A DNA stretch of 64,000 nt from Nocardiopsis sp. CNT312 (GCF_000515115.1 NZ_AZXF01000013.1:131417-195416), one strand, 5' to 3'; counted from the first letter of the stretch, positions 27,054 to 36,350 are shown. Program-made: numbers and translations. Notes: generated by a model not told the origin, from the sequence alone.

Positions 27054-28108
27054 GACCGGAGGAACCCTCCTCCCCTCCGCCCCCGCTGGCCGCGGTCCTG
27101 CTGGCCGCTCTGGCGCTGTGTGTCCTGCTCACGGCCCCGCCGGGGCACCCCGACTCCTCCGGAGTCCCCGCCGAGGGCGGCGACGACGGGATGGGCCACC
27201 TCCTGGGTGCCGCCGCGGCCGAGGACGAGGTGCCCTACACCGCCGTGGGCACGGTGTCGTTTCCCGGTGCCCGGCAGGAGCGCGCCCTGCACGTGGTCAG
27301 CCGCCCGGGGGAGGGGGTCGCCATCGCACCCCTCGGCTCACGGGAGCCCGCCTTCGTGATGCGCGAGTCCCCCGAGGCCCTCGACGGCCGTCTCCTGCGG
27401 GTGCTGGCGGACACCTATGCCGTCGTGTACGCGGGGCCCGGGGAGTTGGAGGGCCGACCGGTCCACCGGGTGGACGCGCTGAGGGCCGACGGCACCCGCG
27501 CGGGCCGTTTCCTGGTGGACGCCGGCACCGGCCTGCTCGTGGGCCGTGCGGTGTACGACGGGTCGGGTCGGCCCTTCTCGGTGTCGCGCCTGTCCGGGGT
27601 CCGGGTGGGCGCGGCGGACTGGCCCGAACACGCCGCCGGCGGCGAGCCCTGGGGCGACACGCTCTCCCCGGACGAGCGGGAGGAACTGCGGGAGGGCGGC
27701 TGGTACCTGCCCGAGCACCTCGCGTGGAATCTGCGGCTCGTGGACGCCAGGTCGACCCGCTTGGACGGCGCGCGTGTCGTGCACGCGGTCTATTCGGATG
27801 GTCTGTCCCAGGTGTCGGTTTTCCTCCAACGTGGGAAGCTGGAATCCGAACATCCTTCCGCACTCGGTGACGAATCCACCGGAACCGGGGCGGGGGGTGA
27901 CGGCATCACAACAGAACATGACACGATCTTCGGCGGTGGTACCGGTCAGTACCGGAACGTGTGGGAATCCGGTGGTTTCGTCTACACGGTTCTGGCAGAT
28001 GCCCCCACAGGACTGGTGTCCTCCGCAGTGACCGCGTTGCCGGAACCCGGGGCCTTCGGGTTCTGGGCCAGAGTGCAGCGCGGCCTGTCCCGGTGGGGGA
28101 TCGGCTGA
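27050..28108 (+). CDS. RseB/MucB-like secreted sigma-factor regulatory protein
   Basis: This 352-residue protein has an N-terminal signal/anchor helix (LAAVLLAALALCVLLTAPP) and an extracytoplasmic region resembling the MucB/RseB lipoprotein-sensor fold: a beta-rich domain beginning VPYTAVGTVSF and a C-terminal domain around VVHAVYSDGLSQVSVFLQRG. In gamma-proteobacteria RseB binds the periplasmic part of the anti-sigma factor and shields it from proteolysis. Its coupling to rseA (GTGA overlap) supports the same role here. The ARVVHAVYSDGLS segment is the best-conserved part. Confidence 0.82.
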   Translation: MRPEEPSSPPPPLAAVLLAALALCVLLTAPPGHPDSSGVPAEGGDDGMGHLLGAAAAEDEVPYTAVGTVSFPGARQERALHVVSRPGEGVAIAPLGSREPAFVMRESPEALDGRLLRVLADTYAVVYAGPGELEGRPVHRVDALRADGTRAGRFLVDAGTGLLVGRAVYDGSGRPFSVSRLSGVRVGAADWPEHAAGGEPWGDTLSPDEREELREGGWYLPEHLAWNLRLVDARSTRLDGARVVHAVYSDGLSQVSVFLQRGKLESEHPSALGDESTGTGAGGDGITTEHDTIFGGGTGQYRNVWESGGFVYTVLADAPTGLVSSAVTALPEPGAFGFWARVQRGLSRWGIG

Positions 28109-28168
28109 CCCCCGTCCCGGTAGCGCCGCGCCTCGCCCCCTACCCCAGCGACCGCCAGCGGAGGCCGC

Positions 28169-29476
28169 ATGAACCACACACCGCCCCCAGGTCCAGCGGA
28201 ACAACCTGATGCATCCCGCATGTCACAGGTTCCGCAGCACCCTCACACACCCCAGGCCCCCTCCCCTTCGACCCAGACCTCCCAGCAGCACCCGTTTCCC
28301 CCGCCGGACCCCCGGTTCCAGCCCCAGCACTTCACACAGGCCCCGTACCACCCGGGCCAGGGTCCGCCCGCCGCACCGCCGCGCCCGCCCGGACGCGGGA
28401 TACCCGCGTGGATGGCACTGTCCGGGATGCTGGTCGTCGCCCTCATCGCCGGCGGTGCCGGCGGCCTGGTGGGTGCCACCGCCTCCTCCTCGGGGGACGG
28501 GGAGGCCGCCCCGGACCAGGGGCCGCAGATGAACGAGCCGCCGCCCGAGGCGCCCCAGCGCGACCCCGACACCATCGCGGGCGTCGCCCAGCGCGTCAGC
28601 CCGAGCGTGGTCTACATCGGCAGTGCCAGCCCGGTGATTCCCGGCGGCGGGTCCGGGTTCGTCATCGAGGGCGACTACGTGGTCACCAACGACCACGTCT
28701 CCTCCGAACTGGAGGAGGCCGGCATCCGGATCGAGTACAGCGACGGAAGCCTGTCGGACGCCACCGTCGTCGGTGCCGACCCCACCTCCGACCTGGCCGT
28801 CCTGGCGCTGGAGGACCCGATCGACGTCGAGCCGCTGGAGTTCGGCGACTCCGAGGAGGTCATCGTCGGCGACGAGGTGATCGCGATCGGCGCACCCCTG
28901 GGCCTGGCCGGGACGGTCACCCAGGGCATCATCAGCGCCACCGACCGGCCAGTGAGCCCCGAGGGCGAGGACGTCGGCCAGTTCTACGCGCTCCAGACCG
29001 ATGCCGCGATCAACCCGGGCAACTCGGGCGGCCCCCTGGTCGATCTCCAGGGACGGGTCATCGGCGTCAACTCGATGATCATCACCATGGGCGGCTCCAT
29101 GGGGGAGGGGACCGGCAACATCGGTCTGGGCTTCGCGATCCCCTCGTCCGAGGCACAGACCGTGGTGGAGCGGCTCATCGAGAACGAGGGCGCGACCTAC
29201 GCCGACATCGGCGCGGAGTTCGACCTGAGCAGCCCGACGGCGGGCGCGGTCATCGTCGACGAGCCCGGTGCCGTGGAGCGCGGCGGCCCCGCGGACGGGG
29301 CGGGGCTGGAGCCCGGCGACGTGATCACGTTCCTGGACACACGGCGGGTGAACTCCGGCCAGGAACTGCTGGCGATGCTCCGGGACCGCTCCCCGGGCGA
29401 CGAGGTTGAGCTCGTCTACCGGCGCGACGGGGAGACCGTCACCACCGATATCGTCCTGGGCGCGTCGGGCGACTGA
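28169..29476 (+). CDS. htrA: HtrA/DegP-type serine protease (membrane-anchored, PDZ)
   Basis: This 435-residue protein has a long Pro/Gln-rich cytoplasmic tail (1-85), a membrane helix (MALSGMLVVALIAGGAGGLVG), a trypsin-like protease domain and one PDZ domain (about 340-430). The triad is His in TNDHVSS (near 172), Asp in TSDLAVL (near 207) and Ser in GNSGGPL (near 285). It should degrade misfolded envelope proteins, and in relatives this gene belongs to the SigE regulon. ATG 28169 has GGAGG 4 bases upstream. The gap from rseB is 60 bases, so it is probably in the same operon. A strong terminator closes it. Confidence 0.93.
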   Translation: MNHTPPPGPAEQPDASRMSQVPQHPHTPQAPSPSTQTSQQHPFPPPDPRFQPQHFTQAPYHPGQGPPAAPPRPPGRGIPAWMALSGMLVVALIAGGAGGLVGATASSSGDGEAAPDQGPQMNEPPPEAPQRDPDTIAGVAQRVSPSVVYIGSASPVIPGGGSGFVIEGDYVVTNDHVSSELEEAGIRIEYSDGSLSDATVVGADPTSDLAVLALEDPIDVEPLEFGDSEEVIVGDEVIAIGAPLGLAGTVTQGIISATDRPVSPEGEDVGQFYALQTDAAINPGNSGGPLVDLQGRVIGVNSMIITMGGSMGEGTGNIGLGFAIPSSEAQTVVERLIENEGATYADIGAEFDLSSPTAGAVIVDEPGAVERGGPADGAGLEPGDVITFLDTRRVNSGQELLAMLRDRSPGDEVELVYRRDGETVTTDIVLGASGD

Positions 29477-29480
29477 CGCG

Positions 29481-29517
29481 CCGCGGGCCCCGGAACCGTC
29501 GGTTCCGGGGCCCGCGG
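29481..29517 (+). terminator. Terminator of the sigE-htrA operon
   Basis: CCGCGGGCCCCGGAACC pairs perfectly with GGTTCCGGGGCCCGCGG (17 pairs, GTC loop), 4 bases after the htrA stop. Confidence 0.75.
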
Positions 29518-29536
29518 GCCGCCGTCCACTCCTTTA

Positions 29537-29773
29537 GGCCCTGTCCTCTGCATGTGCTGCTGTACTCCAGGGGGCCGGTTCGGGCGCCCGCGTGGTCCTG
29601 GAGGTACCGGAGGCGTGTCCGCGAGGAACGGGTGCACACGCCGTGGGCGCCGAAGGTTCCCGTTCTCCGGGAGCCCGAGCGGAAAGGGGACCGCGCCGTA
29701 GGCGTCCGTCATTGAGGGCGGTGGCGGGCGACGGGCGGGCCGAAGCGGAGCGGAGGCTCAAGGAGACACCGCC
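29537..29773 (-). repeat. MITE-like interspersed repeat, copy A (in the mrp stop codon)
   Basis: This is a 237-bp non-coding element flanked by TA at 29535-29536 and 29774-29775. Read on the minus strand it begins GGCGGTGTCTCC immediately after the TA of the mrp stop; its first G completes the TAG. The other end reads GGCCCTGTCCTC inward, so the ends are imperfect inverted repeats (GGC-N-(C/G)TGTC). The sequence is closely related over most of its length to copy B at 46273-46505: shared blocks include CCCGCCCGTCGCCCGCC and ACGGGAACCTTCGG. TA flanks fit a TA-targeting (IS630- or IS5-like) non-autonomous element; no transposase is inside. Confidence 0.7.
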
Positions 29774-30915
29774 TAGCGCCCGGCGGGGGAGATCCCCAAC
29801 TGCATGCCGGACAGCCCGCGCGGCTTGCCGACCAGGCCGTCGGCGATCGAGGTGAGGACCTTGCTGGCCTCGGTGTCGGGGTCGGTCAGGACGAGTGGCC
29901 GACCGGAGTCGCCGCCCTCGCGCATGCGGGTGTCGAGGGGCACTTGGCCCAGCAGCGGGATGTCGGTACCCAGGGTCCGGCCCAGGGCCTCGGAGACGGT
30001 CCTGCCGCCGCCCTCGCCGAACAGGTGCAGCGGCTCGCCACCACCCGGAGGGACGAAGTACGACATGTTCTCGATGACGCCCGCGATGCGCTGGTGCGTC
30101 TGGGCGGTGATGGCGCCCGCGCGCTCGGCGACCTCGGCGGCGGCCTGCTGCGGGGTGGTCACCACGAGCAGTTCGGCGGTCGGCAGCAACTGGGCCACCG
30201 AGATCGCGATGTCGCCGGTGCCCGGGGGCAGGTCCATCAGCAGGACGTCCAGGTCGCCCCAGAAGACGTCGGAGAGGAACTGCTGGAGGGCCCGGTGCAG
30301 CATGGGGCCGCGCCACACGACCGGCGTGTTGCCCTGGGTGAACATGCCGACGGAGATGACCTTGATGTCGTGCGCGGTGGGCGGCAGGATCATGTCCTCG
30401 ACCTTGGTCGGGAAGTCCGACGCGCCGAGCATGCGCGGCACCGAGTGGCCGTAGATGTCGGCGTCGACGACACCGACCTTGTGGCCCCGGGCGGCCATGG
30501 CGGCGGCGAGGTTGACCGTCACGGACGACTTGCCGACACCGCCCTTGCCGGAGGCGACCGCGAAGACCCGGGTCAGCGAGCTGGGCTTGGCGAAGGGGAT
30601 CTCCTTCTCCGCCTGGCCGCCGCGGAGCTTGGTCTGGAGCTCTTTGCGCTGCTCTTCGTTCATCACGTCGAGTTCGACGGCCACGGAGGCGACCCCGGTG
30701 ACCTTGCCGGTCACCGCCTCGGTCACGTCCTTCTCGATACGGCCCTTCATCGGACAGCCGGCCACGGTGAGGTAGATACCGACCTTGACGGAGCCGTCGT
30801 CGGCGATGTCGACGCTCTTGACCATACCGAGGTCGGTGATGGGGCGGTGGATCTCCGGGTCGAGCACCGTGGCGAGGGCTTCGTGCACCTGCTCGGTGGA
30901 TGGTGTGGAGGACAT
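29773..30915 (-). CDS. mrp: Mrp/ApbC/NBP35-family iron-sulfur cluster carrier P-loop ATPase
   Basis: This 380-residue protein has an N-terminal MIP18 (DUF59) domain (about 5-90, with TVAGCPMKGRI) and a C-terminal deviant Walker A ATPase (SGKGGVGKSSVTVNLAAA), with PPGTGDIAI and PQQAAAEVAERA. It is a carrier for Fe-S clusters. The CPxC motif of many Mrp proteins is absent (ENMSYFVPPGGG), as in actinobacterial relatives, so a different cluster ligand or role is possible. ATG 30915 is preceded by TACGAT at 8 bases; TTG 30924 is an alternative. The G of its TAG stop comes from the inserted repeat. Confidence 0.92.
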   Translation of the reverse strand: MSSTPSTEQVHEALATVLDPEIHRPITDLGMVKSVDIADDGSVKVGIYLTVAGCPMKGRIEKDVTEAVTGKVTGVASVAVELDVMNEEQRKELQTKLRGGQAEKEIPFAKPSSLTRVFAVASGKGGVGKSSVTVNLAAAMAARGHKVGVVDADIYGHSVPRMLGASDFPTKVEDMILPPTAHDIKVISVGMFTQGNTPVVWRGPMLHRALQQFLSDVFWGDLDVLLMDLPPGTGDIAISVAQLLPTAELLVVTTPQQAAAEVAERAGAITAQTHQRIAGVIENMSYFVPPGGGEPLHLFGEGGGRTVSEALGRTLGTDIPLLGQVPLDTRMREGGDSGRPLVLTDPDTEASKVLTSIADGLVGKPRGLSGMQLGISPAGR

Positions 30916-31120
30916 AGTACTCAATCGTAGATCAGCGGAAGCCGGCGTTGGCCTGTGGCGTCTCCTGCACGGACCACCCCCTCCAACGGCGCGCTGTCAC
31001 CGGCCTATTCCCTGGCGGTGCCGCGGGTGCCCCGGAGGGGCCCGTCCGTACTGTGACCAGGCGTTTACGGCGTGCCCTTAACGCTGTCGCTACACCACCG
31101 GATAGTAGCCTCTGCCCACT

Positions 31121-32323
31121 ATGGGAAACGTGCCGCCGCCATCCGGTCCGTCCTGGCCGGCCCCGGAGAGGGCCGGTGGGCGGACCGACGAGGCGTGGGC
31201 GCGGGAGCAGACCTGGGCGGGGCCGCCCGGCGGCGGCCGTCTGACGCCCCCCGGCGGGCAGCCCGCGGCGAACGCGTCCCCCTCGGTGTGGGCGTGGCCG
31301 CCGCCGCGTCCGGTGCGCACCAGTGAGTTCGCCTGCGCGGAGATCCCCGGGGGTGAGCAGTATCACCGGCTGGCCCGCGGCGACCGGTTCCGTTGGTGGG
31401 TCCCCGCCCTGTCACTCGTGATGCTGGCGATCCTGCTGTTCGTCCTGGGCGTGGCGGTCGCCTTCGTCGTGACGATCGTCGCGGTCCTCGGCGGCAGCAG
31501 TCTGCTCGCGGACTCGCCGCGGGTCGGGGAGATCGCGGGACTGGCCATCGGCCTGGGCTCCTCGGTACTGCTCCTGCCGATCGTGCTGATCGTGGTGCGC
31601 GTGGTCCAGTGGCGTCGGGTGCGGTCGCTGCTGTCGGTCGAGGGCCGGCTGCGCGGGGGGTGGCTGGCCCGCTGCTCGGCGCTGGCGCTGGCGTGCGTCG
31701 CGGCGGTGCTCGGCGCCTACCTGCTCCTGGTGGGCCCGTTCGGCCTCTCCGGCCCCGAGGCGGGGCCGTCGCCCGACGCACGGGTCGTGGCGGCGGCGGT
31801 CGCCGTGATCGTGCTGCTGGTGCCGTTCCAGGCCGTGGCCGAGGAGTTCGGGCTGCGCGGTCTGGTGATGCAGCTCGTCGGCTCCTTGGGGGCGCCGGCC
31901 GATGCTCCGGAGGGCCACCGGGCGGTCGCACGGGTCCTGCGCTCGCCGGCTCCCGCGGTCCTGGCCGGCGGGACGCTGCTCGCCGCGCTCTACGCCTCCG
32001 CCTTCCCCGAGGACGGGTGGACGGCGGCCACGCTCGCCGTCATGGGCCTGTGCGCGGCCTGGCTGACTTGGCGCACCGGCGGCCTGGAGGCGGCGATCGG
32101 CCTGCACGTGGTCAACGGGCTGGTCCAGATCGTCTTCAGTGTGGCCGAGGGCCGGATGGCGGCGATCGGGACCGGGGCCGTCGTCGGCGCGGGTCCGCCG
32201 GGCACGGGGACGCCCCTCGGCCTGGTCCTCGCGGTGGTGCTGGCGGGTGCGTACACGCTGGGGGCCGTCGTCCTGGTGCGCCGTACGGGCGTGCGGCGCA
32301 CCAGCCCGGCCGCGCCGTCCTGA
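31121..32323 (+). CDS. CPBP/Abi-family intramembrane metalloprotease-like protein
   Basis: This 400-residue protein has a Pro/Gly-rich cytoplasmic N-terminus (1-85) followed by about eight membrane helices. The family motif EExxxRG is present as EEFGLRG near residue 245. The expected later F-x-x-x-H is weak (ALYASAFP) while an LHVVNG block is present, so proteolytic activity is less certain than membership. CPBP proteins include CAAX-prenyl endopeptidases and bacteriocin-immunity proteins. It is divergent from mrp and converges on the LCP gene 26 bases later. Confidence 0.82.
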   Translation: MGNVPPPSGPSWPAPERAGGRTDEAWAREQTWAGPPGGGRLTPPGGQPAANASPSVWAWPPPRPVRTSEFACAEIPGGEQYHRLARGDRFRWWVPALSLVMLAILLFVLGVAVAFVVTIVAVLGGSSLLADSPRVGEIAGLAIGLGSSVLLLPIVLIVVRVVQWRRVRSLLSVEGRLRGGWLARCSALALACVAAVLGAYLLLVGPFGLSGPEAGPSPDARVVAAAVAVIVLLVPFQAVAEEFGLRGLVMQLVGSLGAPADAPEGHRAVARVLRSPAPAVLAGGTLLAALYASAFPEDGWTAATLAVMGLCAAWLTWRTGGLEAAIGLHVVNGLVQIVFSVAEGRMAAIGTGAVVGAGPPGTGTPLGLVLAVVLAGAYTLGAVVLVRRTGVRRTSPAAPS

Positions 32324-32349
32324 GTCCCCGACCGCCGTAGGGCGGACGG

Positions 32350-33720
32350 CTACGCGCAGACGGCGGTGTCGGACTCGGCAGAGGTGGAGTCGAGCTCCTC
32401 CAGCACGCCGCCGTCCTCTCCGTCGGAGGCCTCCGCGCTCGGGCTCCGACCGCCGACGGCCAGCCCGTCCCAGTCCTGCGCTCCCATCACCAGCTCCAGT
32501 TCGGGGCCGAGGCCGTCGACCTCCTCCACGGTGGCCGCCGCCAGCTCCGCGGCCAGCAGCTCGGCCGCCTCCCGCTGGTCCGGCGCGTGGTAGACGGTGG
32601 TGGCGGCGGGTGTGCGCTGGACCGGGTTGCCCACCCCGCCCACCACGAACCCGCGCCCCTCCAGGAGCACACCGACCTCGGCTGCCAGTCCGGTGACCCC
32701 GGTCCCGTTCAGTACGCGCAGGGAGACGTCGCCCGGGGTGAGGGAGGGCTCCTCGTCGGCCTCCGACGCGCCGTCCTCCTCCTCGGGGAGCACCTCGCCG
32801 TTGGCCACCGCGGCGAACAGGTCACCGGCCTGCGGCTGCATCGGATCGACCTTGTACTGGTGGGTCTCGGAGTCCACCACCGGGACCGTCACCATGTTGA
32901 CCTGGTCCAGGTCGACGCCGCTCATGCTGAGGGCCAGGTTCGCCATGGTGTCCACGGTGAGCCGGTCGTCGGTGACCATGCTGTCGGTAACCGAGTCCAC
33001 GAAGGAGTAGACGGAGGCCGGGCTGGAGAGGAACTCGCCGCTGGTCACCTTCCGGACGAGGGCGCCGATCAGCCGCTGCTGGCTCTCGATGCGCTCCAGG
33101 TCGCTGCCGTTGTCGGTGCTGGCCCGGGACCGTGCCAGCCCCAGGGCCTGCGCGCCGTCGAGCGTCTGAGTTCCGGCCTCCAGGACCAGGTGGGCCTTGG
33201 GGTCGTCGATCGGCTCGGGGATGCACATCTCCACGCCGTCGACGGTGTTCACGATGTTCTCGAACCCGGCGAAGTCCACCATGACCATGTGGTCCAGGCG
33301 GATGCCGGTGGCCGTCTCGACCGTGTTGCCCAGGCAGTCCATGCCGCCGTAGGTCGCCGCGTGGTTGATCTGCTGGAGGCCGCCGGTCCAGCCGGGGTGC
33401 TCGTCGTCGGCCTCGCAGGCGGGGATGTCCACGATCAGGTCGCGGGGGAGGTTGACCATGGTCACCGCGTCCCGGTCCGCGTCGATGTTGACGATGATCA
33501 GCACGTCGGGCCGCTCGCCCTCCGACTCGGTGTCCACGCCCAGCAGGAGGAAGTTGTGGATGCCCTCGACCGGGTCGGGGCGTTCGCCGTCGCCCCAGGA
33601 CTCGGGGTCGATCGCCTCGGTCTCGATGCCGAACGCGCCCTGGTACGCGGTGTAGACGGCGAGGCTGGCCGCGATCAGCAGGGCTGTCGCGAAGCTGGCG
33701 GCCCACTGGCCGATACTCAT
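32350..33720 (-). CDS. LCP-family (LytR-CpsA-Psr) glycopolymer ligase with LytR_C domain
   Basis: This 456-residue protein has an N-terminal membrane helix (ATALLIAASLAVYTAYQ), an LCP catalytic domain (about 55-250) with VNLPRDLIVDIP, QINHAATYGG, GFENIVNTVDGVEMCIPE and the R-rich GLARSRAS motif, then a C-terminal LytR_C domain (about 330-430, SLRVLNGTGVTGLA). LCP enzymes transfer undecaprenyl-phosphate-linked wall teichoic acid, arabinogalactan or capsule onto peptidoglycan. A second LCP gene lies at 39572. ATG 33720 has AGGAGAAGG directly upstream; the frame to 33813 is not used. Confidence 0.92.
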   Translation of the reverse strand: MSIGQWAASFATALLIAASLAVYTAYQGAFGIETEAIDPESWGDGERPDPVEGIHNFLLLGVDTESEGERPDVLIIVNIDADRDAVTMVNLPRDLIVDIPACEADDEHPGWTGGLQQINHAATYGGMDCLGNTVETATGIRLDHMVMVDFAGFENIVNTVDGVEMCIPEPIDDPKAHLVLEAGTQTLDGAQALGLARSRASTDNGSDLERIESQQRLIGALVRKVTSGEFLSSPASVYSFVDSVTDSMVTDDRLTVDTMANLALSMSGVDLDQVNMVTVPVVDSETHQYKVDPMQPQAGDLFAAVANGEVLPEEEDGASEADEEPSLTPGDVSLRVLNGTGVTGLAAEVGVLLEGRGFVVGGVGNPVQRTPAATTVYHAPDQREAAELLAAELAAATVEEVDGLGPELELVMGAQDWDGLAVGGRSPSAEASDGEDGGVLEELDSTSAESDTAVCA

Positions 33721-33905
33721 CCTTCTCCTCAGGAGCGGGATGGGCCCTCGGGGGTCGGCGAGGGGTGCCCGCGGTCGGGGATGGGGAGGGGGCAGGTCAC
33801 CCTGGGGTCGCACCGCACATAAGCGTTGGTGTTGTGGACGCGGCCGTAACAGTGATGGGACTTTACCTAAAATGAGTAGATTAGACCAGATCTGTTGGAT
33901 TTTTT

Positions 33906-33919
33906 GCCGGTAAACCGGC
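33906..33919. promoter_or_regulatory. Palindrome in the AT-richer LCP/GtrA intergenic region
   Basis: GCCGGT-AA-ACCGGC sits next to a T6 run and about 190 bases upstream of the LCP ATG, in an unusually AT-rich 70-base stretch (33845-33915). On the minus strand the run is A-rich after the stem, so it is not a standard terminator for gtrA. It may be an operator. Confidence 0.3.
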
Positions 33920-33946
33920 GTTACGAGCTGGTCCGTTCAGGGCCGT

Positions 33947-34468
33947 CTACGAGTTCGGGTCCGGGGCGGGGGCCACCCCCGACGGGTCGGAGACCTGGCC
34001 GCGCACGTCCTGCGCCGCGCCGCCCCGAGCACCGGAACCGGTCTCCGGGAACACCCACGTCCGGTAGGACCAGAACCGGAACAGCGTGCCCAGGCCGACC
34101 CCCACGACGTTCCCGGCGATGTTGGAGGCCAACGGGCCCTCCAGCTCCAGGACGTAGACGGCCGTCCCCTGGCAGCCGAGCTGGATGAGCATCCCCACCG
34201 CGTTCATCGCCAGGAACAGCGCCGTCTCGCGCCCGTAACCCGTGCGCGCGCGGTGGCGGTAGGTCCAGAAGCGGTTGCCCACGAACGCCACCGCGATCGA
34301 GAGCAGTGTGCCGACCGCCTGGCCGAGCATCGTGTCCGTGCCCAGCGCCCACAGGAGGTTGGTCACACCCAGTTGAACGGTGTAGGCCACCGCCCCCACC
34401 GAGGCGAACCGGCTCAGCTCCCGGAGGAGCCCGGCGATCCTCGGATGACGGAGAAGGAAGTCACGCAC
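33947..34468 (-). CDS. GtrA-family membrane protein
   Basis: This 173-residue protein has four predicted membrane helices and the GtrA signature SFASVGAVAYTVQLGVTNLL-like N-terminal helix and FVGNRFWTYRHR loop. GtrA-like proteins are proposed flippases or accessory carriers for polyprenyl-linked sugars in cell-surface glycosylation. GTG 34468 has GGGAG 9 bases upstream and replaces the longer frame to 34558, whose extra 30 residues are low complexity. It lies near two LCP ligases and the sugar-polymer genes, which suits a role in wall glycan assembly (inference). Confidence 0.87.
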   Translation of the reverse strand: MRDFLLRHPRIAGLLRELSRFASVGAVAYTVQLGVTNLLWALGTDTMLGQAVGTLLSIAVAFVGNRFWTYRHRARTGYGRETALFLAMNAVGMLIQLGCQGTAVYVLELEGPLASNIAGNVVGVGLGTLFRFWSYRTWVFPETGSGARGGAAQDVRGQVSDPSGVAPAPDPNS

Positions 34469-34644
34469 GCTTGGGGTCTCCCGTCGCGGTGGTCGGGGCG
34501 GGCACCGGGCCCGCGGCCGGTCCGCGGCGTGCGCCTCGCGAGGACGCGGAGCGGGCACACCCTAGACTCTAGCCCGGGGCCGGAGCGCGGATCCCCGGCA
34601 GGAGGGGTCTCCACCCCCGACGAATCGATGATCATTGAGGCATT

Positions 34645-35802
34645 GTGAGCGAGCGTAACCGCACCGTCCCCCGCGTGGGAATGGTGGGAGGCGGACAACT
34701 CTCCCGGATGACCCACCAGGCGGGCATCGCCCTGGGAATCGACTTCTCGGTGCTGGCCGCCGACCCCCGCGACAGCGCCGCCCGCGTGTGCGGCGACGTC
34801 GTCCTGGGGGACGACCGCGGGCTGGAGGACGTTCTGGCCTTCGCCAAGGCCTGCGACGTGGTCACCTTCGACCACGAACACGTGCCCGAACCCGTCCTGC
34901 GCGCCGTGGAGGAGGCGGGCGGCCTCCTGCGGCCCGGCCGCCGTGCGCTCCGCTTCGCCCAGGACAAAATCGTCATGCGCACCCGCATGGCCGAACTGGG
35001 GGCCCCCTCCCCGGCCTGGCGGGCCGTGAGCGCCCCCGAGCACGTGAACGCCTTCGCCGACGAGCACGGCTGGCCGATCGTGCTCAAGGCGGCGCGCGGC
35101 GGCTACGACGGCAAGGGCGTGTGGATCGCCGACGGCCCCGAGGAGGCCGCCGGGGTCCTCGCGCGCGCCACCGCCGAGGGGGTGCCGCTGCTGGCCGAGG
35201 AGAAGGTCGGCTTCCGCCGCGAACTCGCCGTGCAGGTGGCGCGCTCCCCGCACGGGCAGGTCGCGGTCTACCCGGTGGTGGAGACCGTGCAGCGCGACGG
35301 CATCTGCCACGAGGTGATCGCCCCCGCGCACGGACTCGACGAGGAGAAGGCGACCAGGGCGCAGCAGACCGCGATCGAGATCGCCCACGCCTTGGACGTC
35401 ACCGGGGTCCTGGCGGTGGAGATGTTCGAGACCTCCGGGAGCGTGCTCGTCAACGAACTGGCGATGCGCCCCCACAACTCCGGGCACTGGACGATCGACG
35501 GTGCCGTGACCTCCCAGTTCGAGCAGCACCTGCGCGCCGTGGCCAACCTGCCCCTGGGCGCACCGGGCACCGTCGCCCCCTACACCGTGATGGCCAACGT
35601 GCTGGGCGGCGCGGACCCCGACGTCTACGGCCGCTACCTGCACGTCATGGCCAAGGACCCCGGGGTGAAGGTGCACATGTACGGCAAGGACGTGCGGCCG
35701 GGGCGCAAGATCGGGCACGTCACCGTGACGGGCGACGACCACCGGGACCTGCTGGCGCGGGCCCGGGACGCCGCCGACTACCTGCGAGGAGACGACCAGT
35801 GA
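34645..35802 (+). CDS. purK: 5-(carboxyamino)imidazole ribonucleotide synthase
   Basis: This 385-residue ATP-grasp enzyme converts AIR, bicarbonate and ATP to N5-CAIR in purine synthesis. Motifs: [11 protein letters not shown] at the N-terminus, [19 protein letters not shown] (ATP-binding) and [17 protein letters not shown] (metal/ADP site). GTG 34645 has a weak GAGG upstream. The stop overlaps purE (GTGA), so synthase and mutase are coupled as in many actinobacteria. Confidence 0.95.
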   Translation: MSERNRTVPRVGMVGGGQLSRMTHQAGIALGIDFSVLAADPRDSAARVCGDVVLGDDRGLEDVLAFAKACDVVTFDHEHVPEPVLRAVEEAGGLLRPGRRALRFAQDKIVMRTRMAELGAPSPAWRAVSAPEHVNAFADEHGWPIVLKAARGGYDGKGVWIADGPEEAAGVLARATAEGVPLLAEEKVGFRRELAVQVARSPHGQVAVYPVVETVQRDGICHEVIAPAHGLDEEKATRAQQTAIEIAHALDVTGVLAVEMFETSGSVLVNELAMRPHNSGHWTIDGAVTSQFEQHLRAVANLPLGAPGTVAPYTVMANVLGGADPDVYGRYLHVMAKDPGVKVHMYGKDVRPGRKIGHVTVTGDDHRDLLARARDAADYLRGDDQ

Positions 35803-36350
35803 CCGACAGCGCAAACGGCGGTGGCCCCGCCGTGGGGATCGTGATGGGCTCGGACTCCGACTGGCCGGTGATGCGCGAGGCCGCCGAGGCCCTCCGTGAG
35901 TTCGACGTGCCCTTCGAGGCCGACGTGGTCTCCGCGCACCGGATGCCGCACGAGATGATCCGATACGGCTCCGAGGCCGCAGGACGGGGCCTCAAGGCGA
36001 TCATCGCCGGTGCGGGCGGCGCCGCCCACCTGCCGGGGATGCTGGCGTCGGTGACGACCCTGCCGGTGGTGGGGGTCCCGGTGCCGCTCAAGTACCTGGA
36101 CGGTATGGACTCACTGCTCTCGATCGTGCAGATGCCGGCAGGGGTGCCGGTCGCCACCGTGGCCGTGGGCGCGGCCCGCAACGCCGGTCTGCTGGCGGTA
36201 CGGATGCTGGCGGCGGGCGACCCGGAGCTGACCGAGCGGATGGCGCGGTTCCAGGAGGAGCTCATGGCCCAGGCCCACGCCAAGGGCGAGCGGCTGCGCC
36301 GCGAGGTCGCCGAGGACGGCCGGCCGGCCGGGTTCGGCCTGGGCCGCTGA
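35799..36350 (+). CDS. purE: 5-(carboxyamino)imidazole ribonucleotide mutase
   Basis: This 183-residue class I PurE moves the carboxyl group of N5-CAIR to carbon 4, giving CAIR. Hallmarks are [21 protein letters not shown] (catalytic His) and [12 protein letters not shown]. It forms octamers in relatives. GTG 35799 has GAGGAG 9 bases upstream and overlaps the purK stop by 4 bases; the frame upstream belongs to purK in another phase. A hairpin shared with the convergent secreted protein follows. Confidence 0.95.
   Translation: MTDSANGGGPAVGIVMGSDSDWPVMREAAEALREFDVPFEADVVSAHRMPHEMIRYGSEAAGRGLKAIIAGAGGAAHLPGMLASVTTLPVVGVPVPLKYLDGMDSLLSIVQMPAGVPVATVAVGAARNAGLLAVRMLAAGDPELTERMARFQEELMAQAHAKGERLRREVAEDGRPAGFGLGR

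Noticed and set aside
29592..29855. 87-codon open frame that could be mistaken for tatB behind htrA
   Set aside because: It lies inside the interspersed repeat, lacks a membrane helix and is Arg/Pro-rich; nothing about it resembles TatB.
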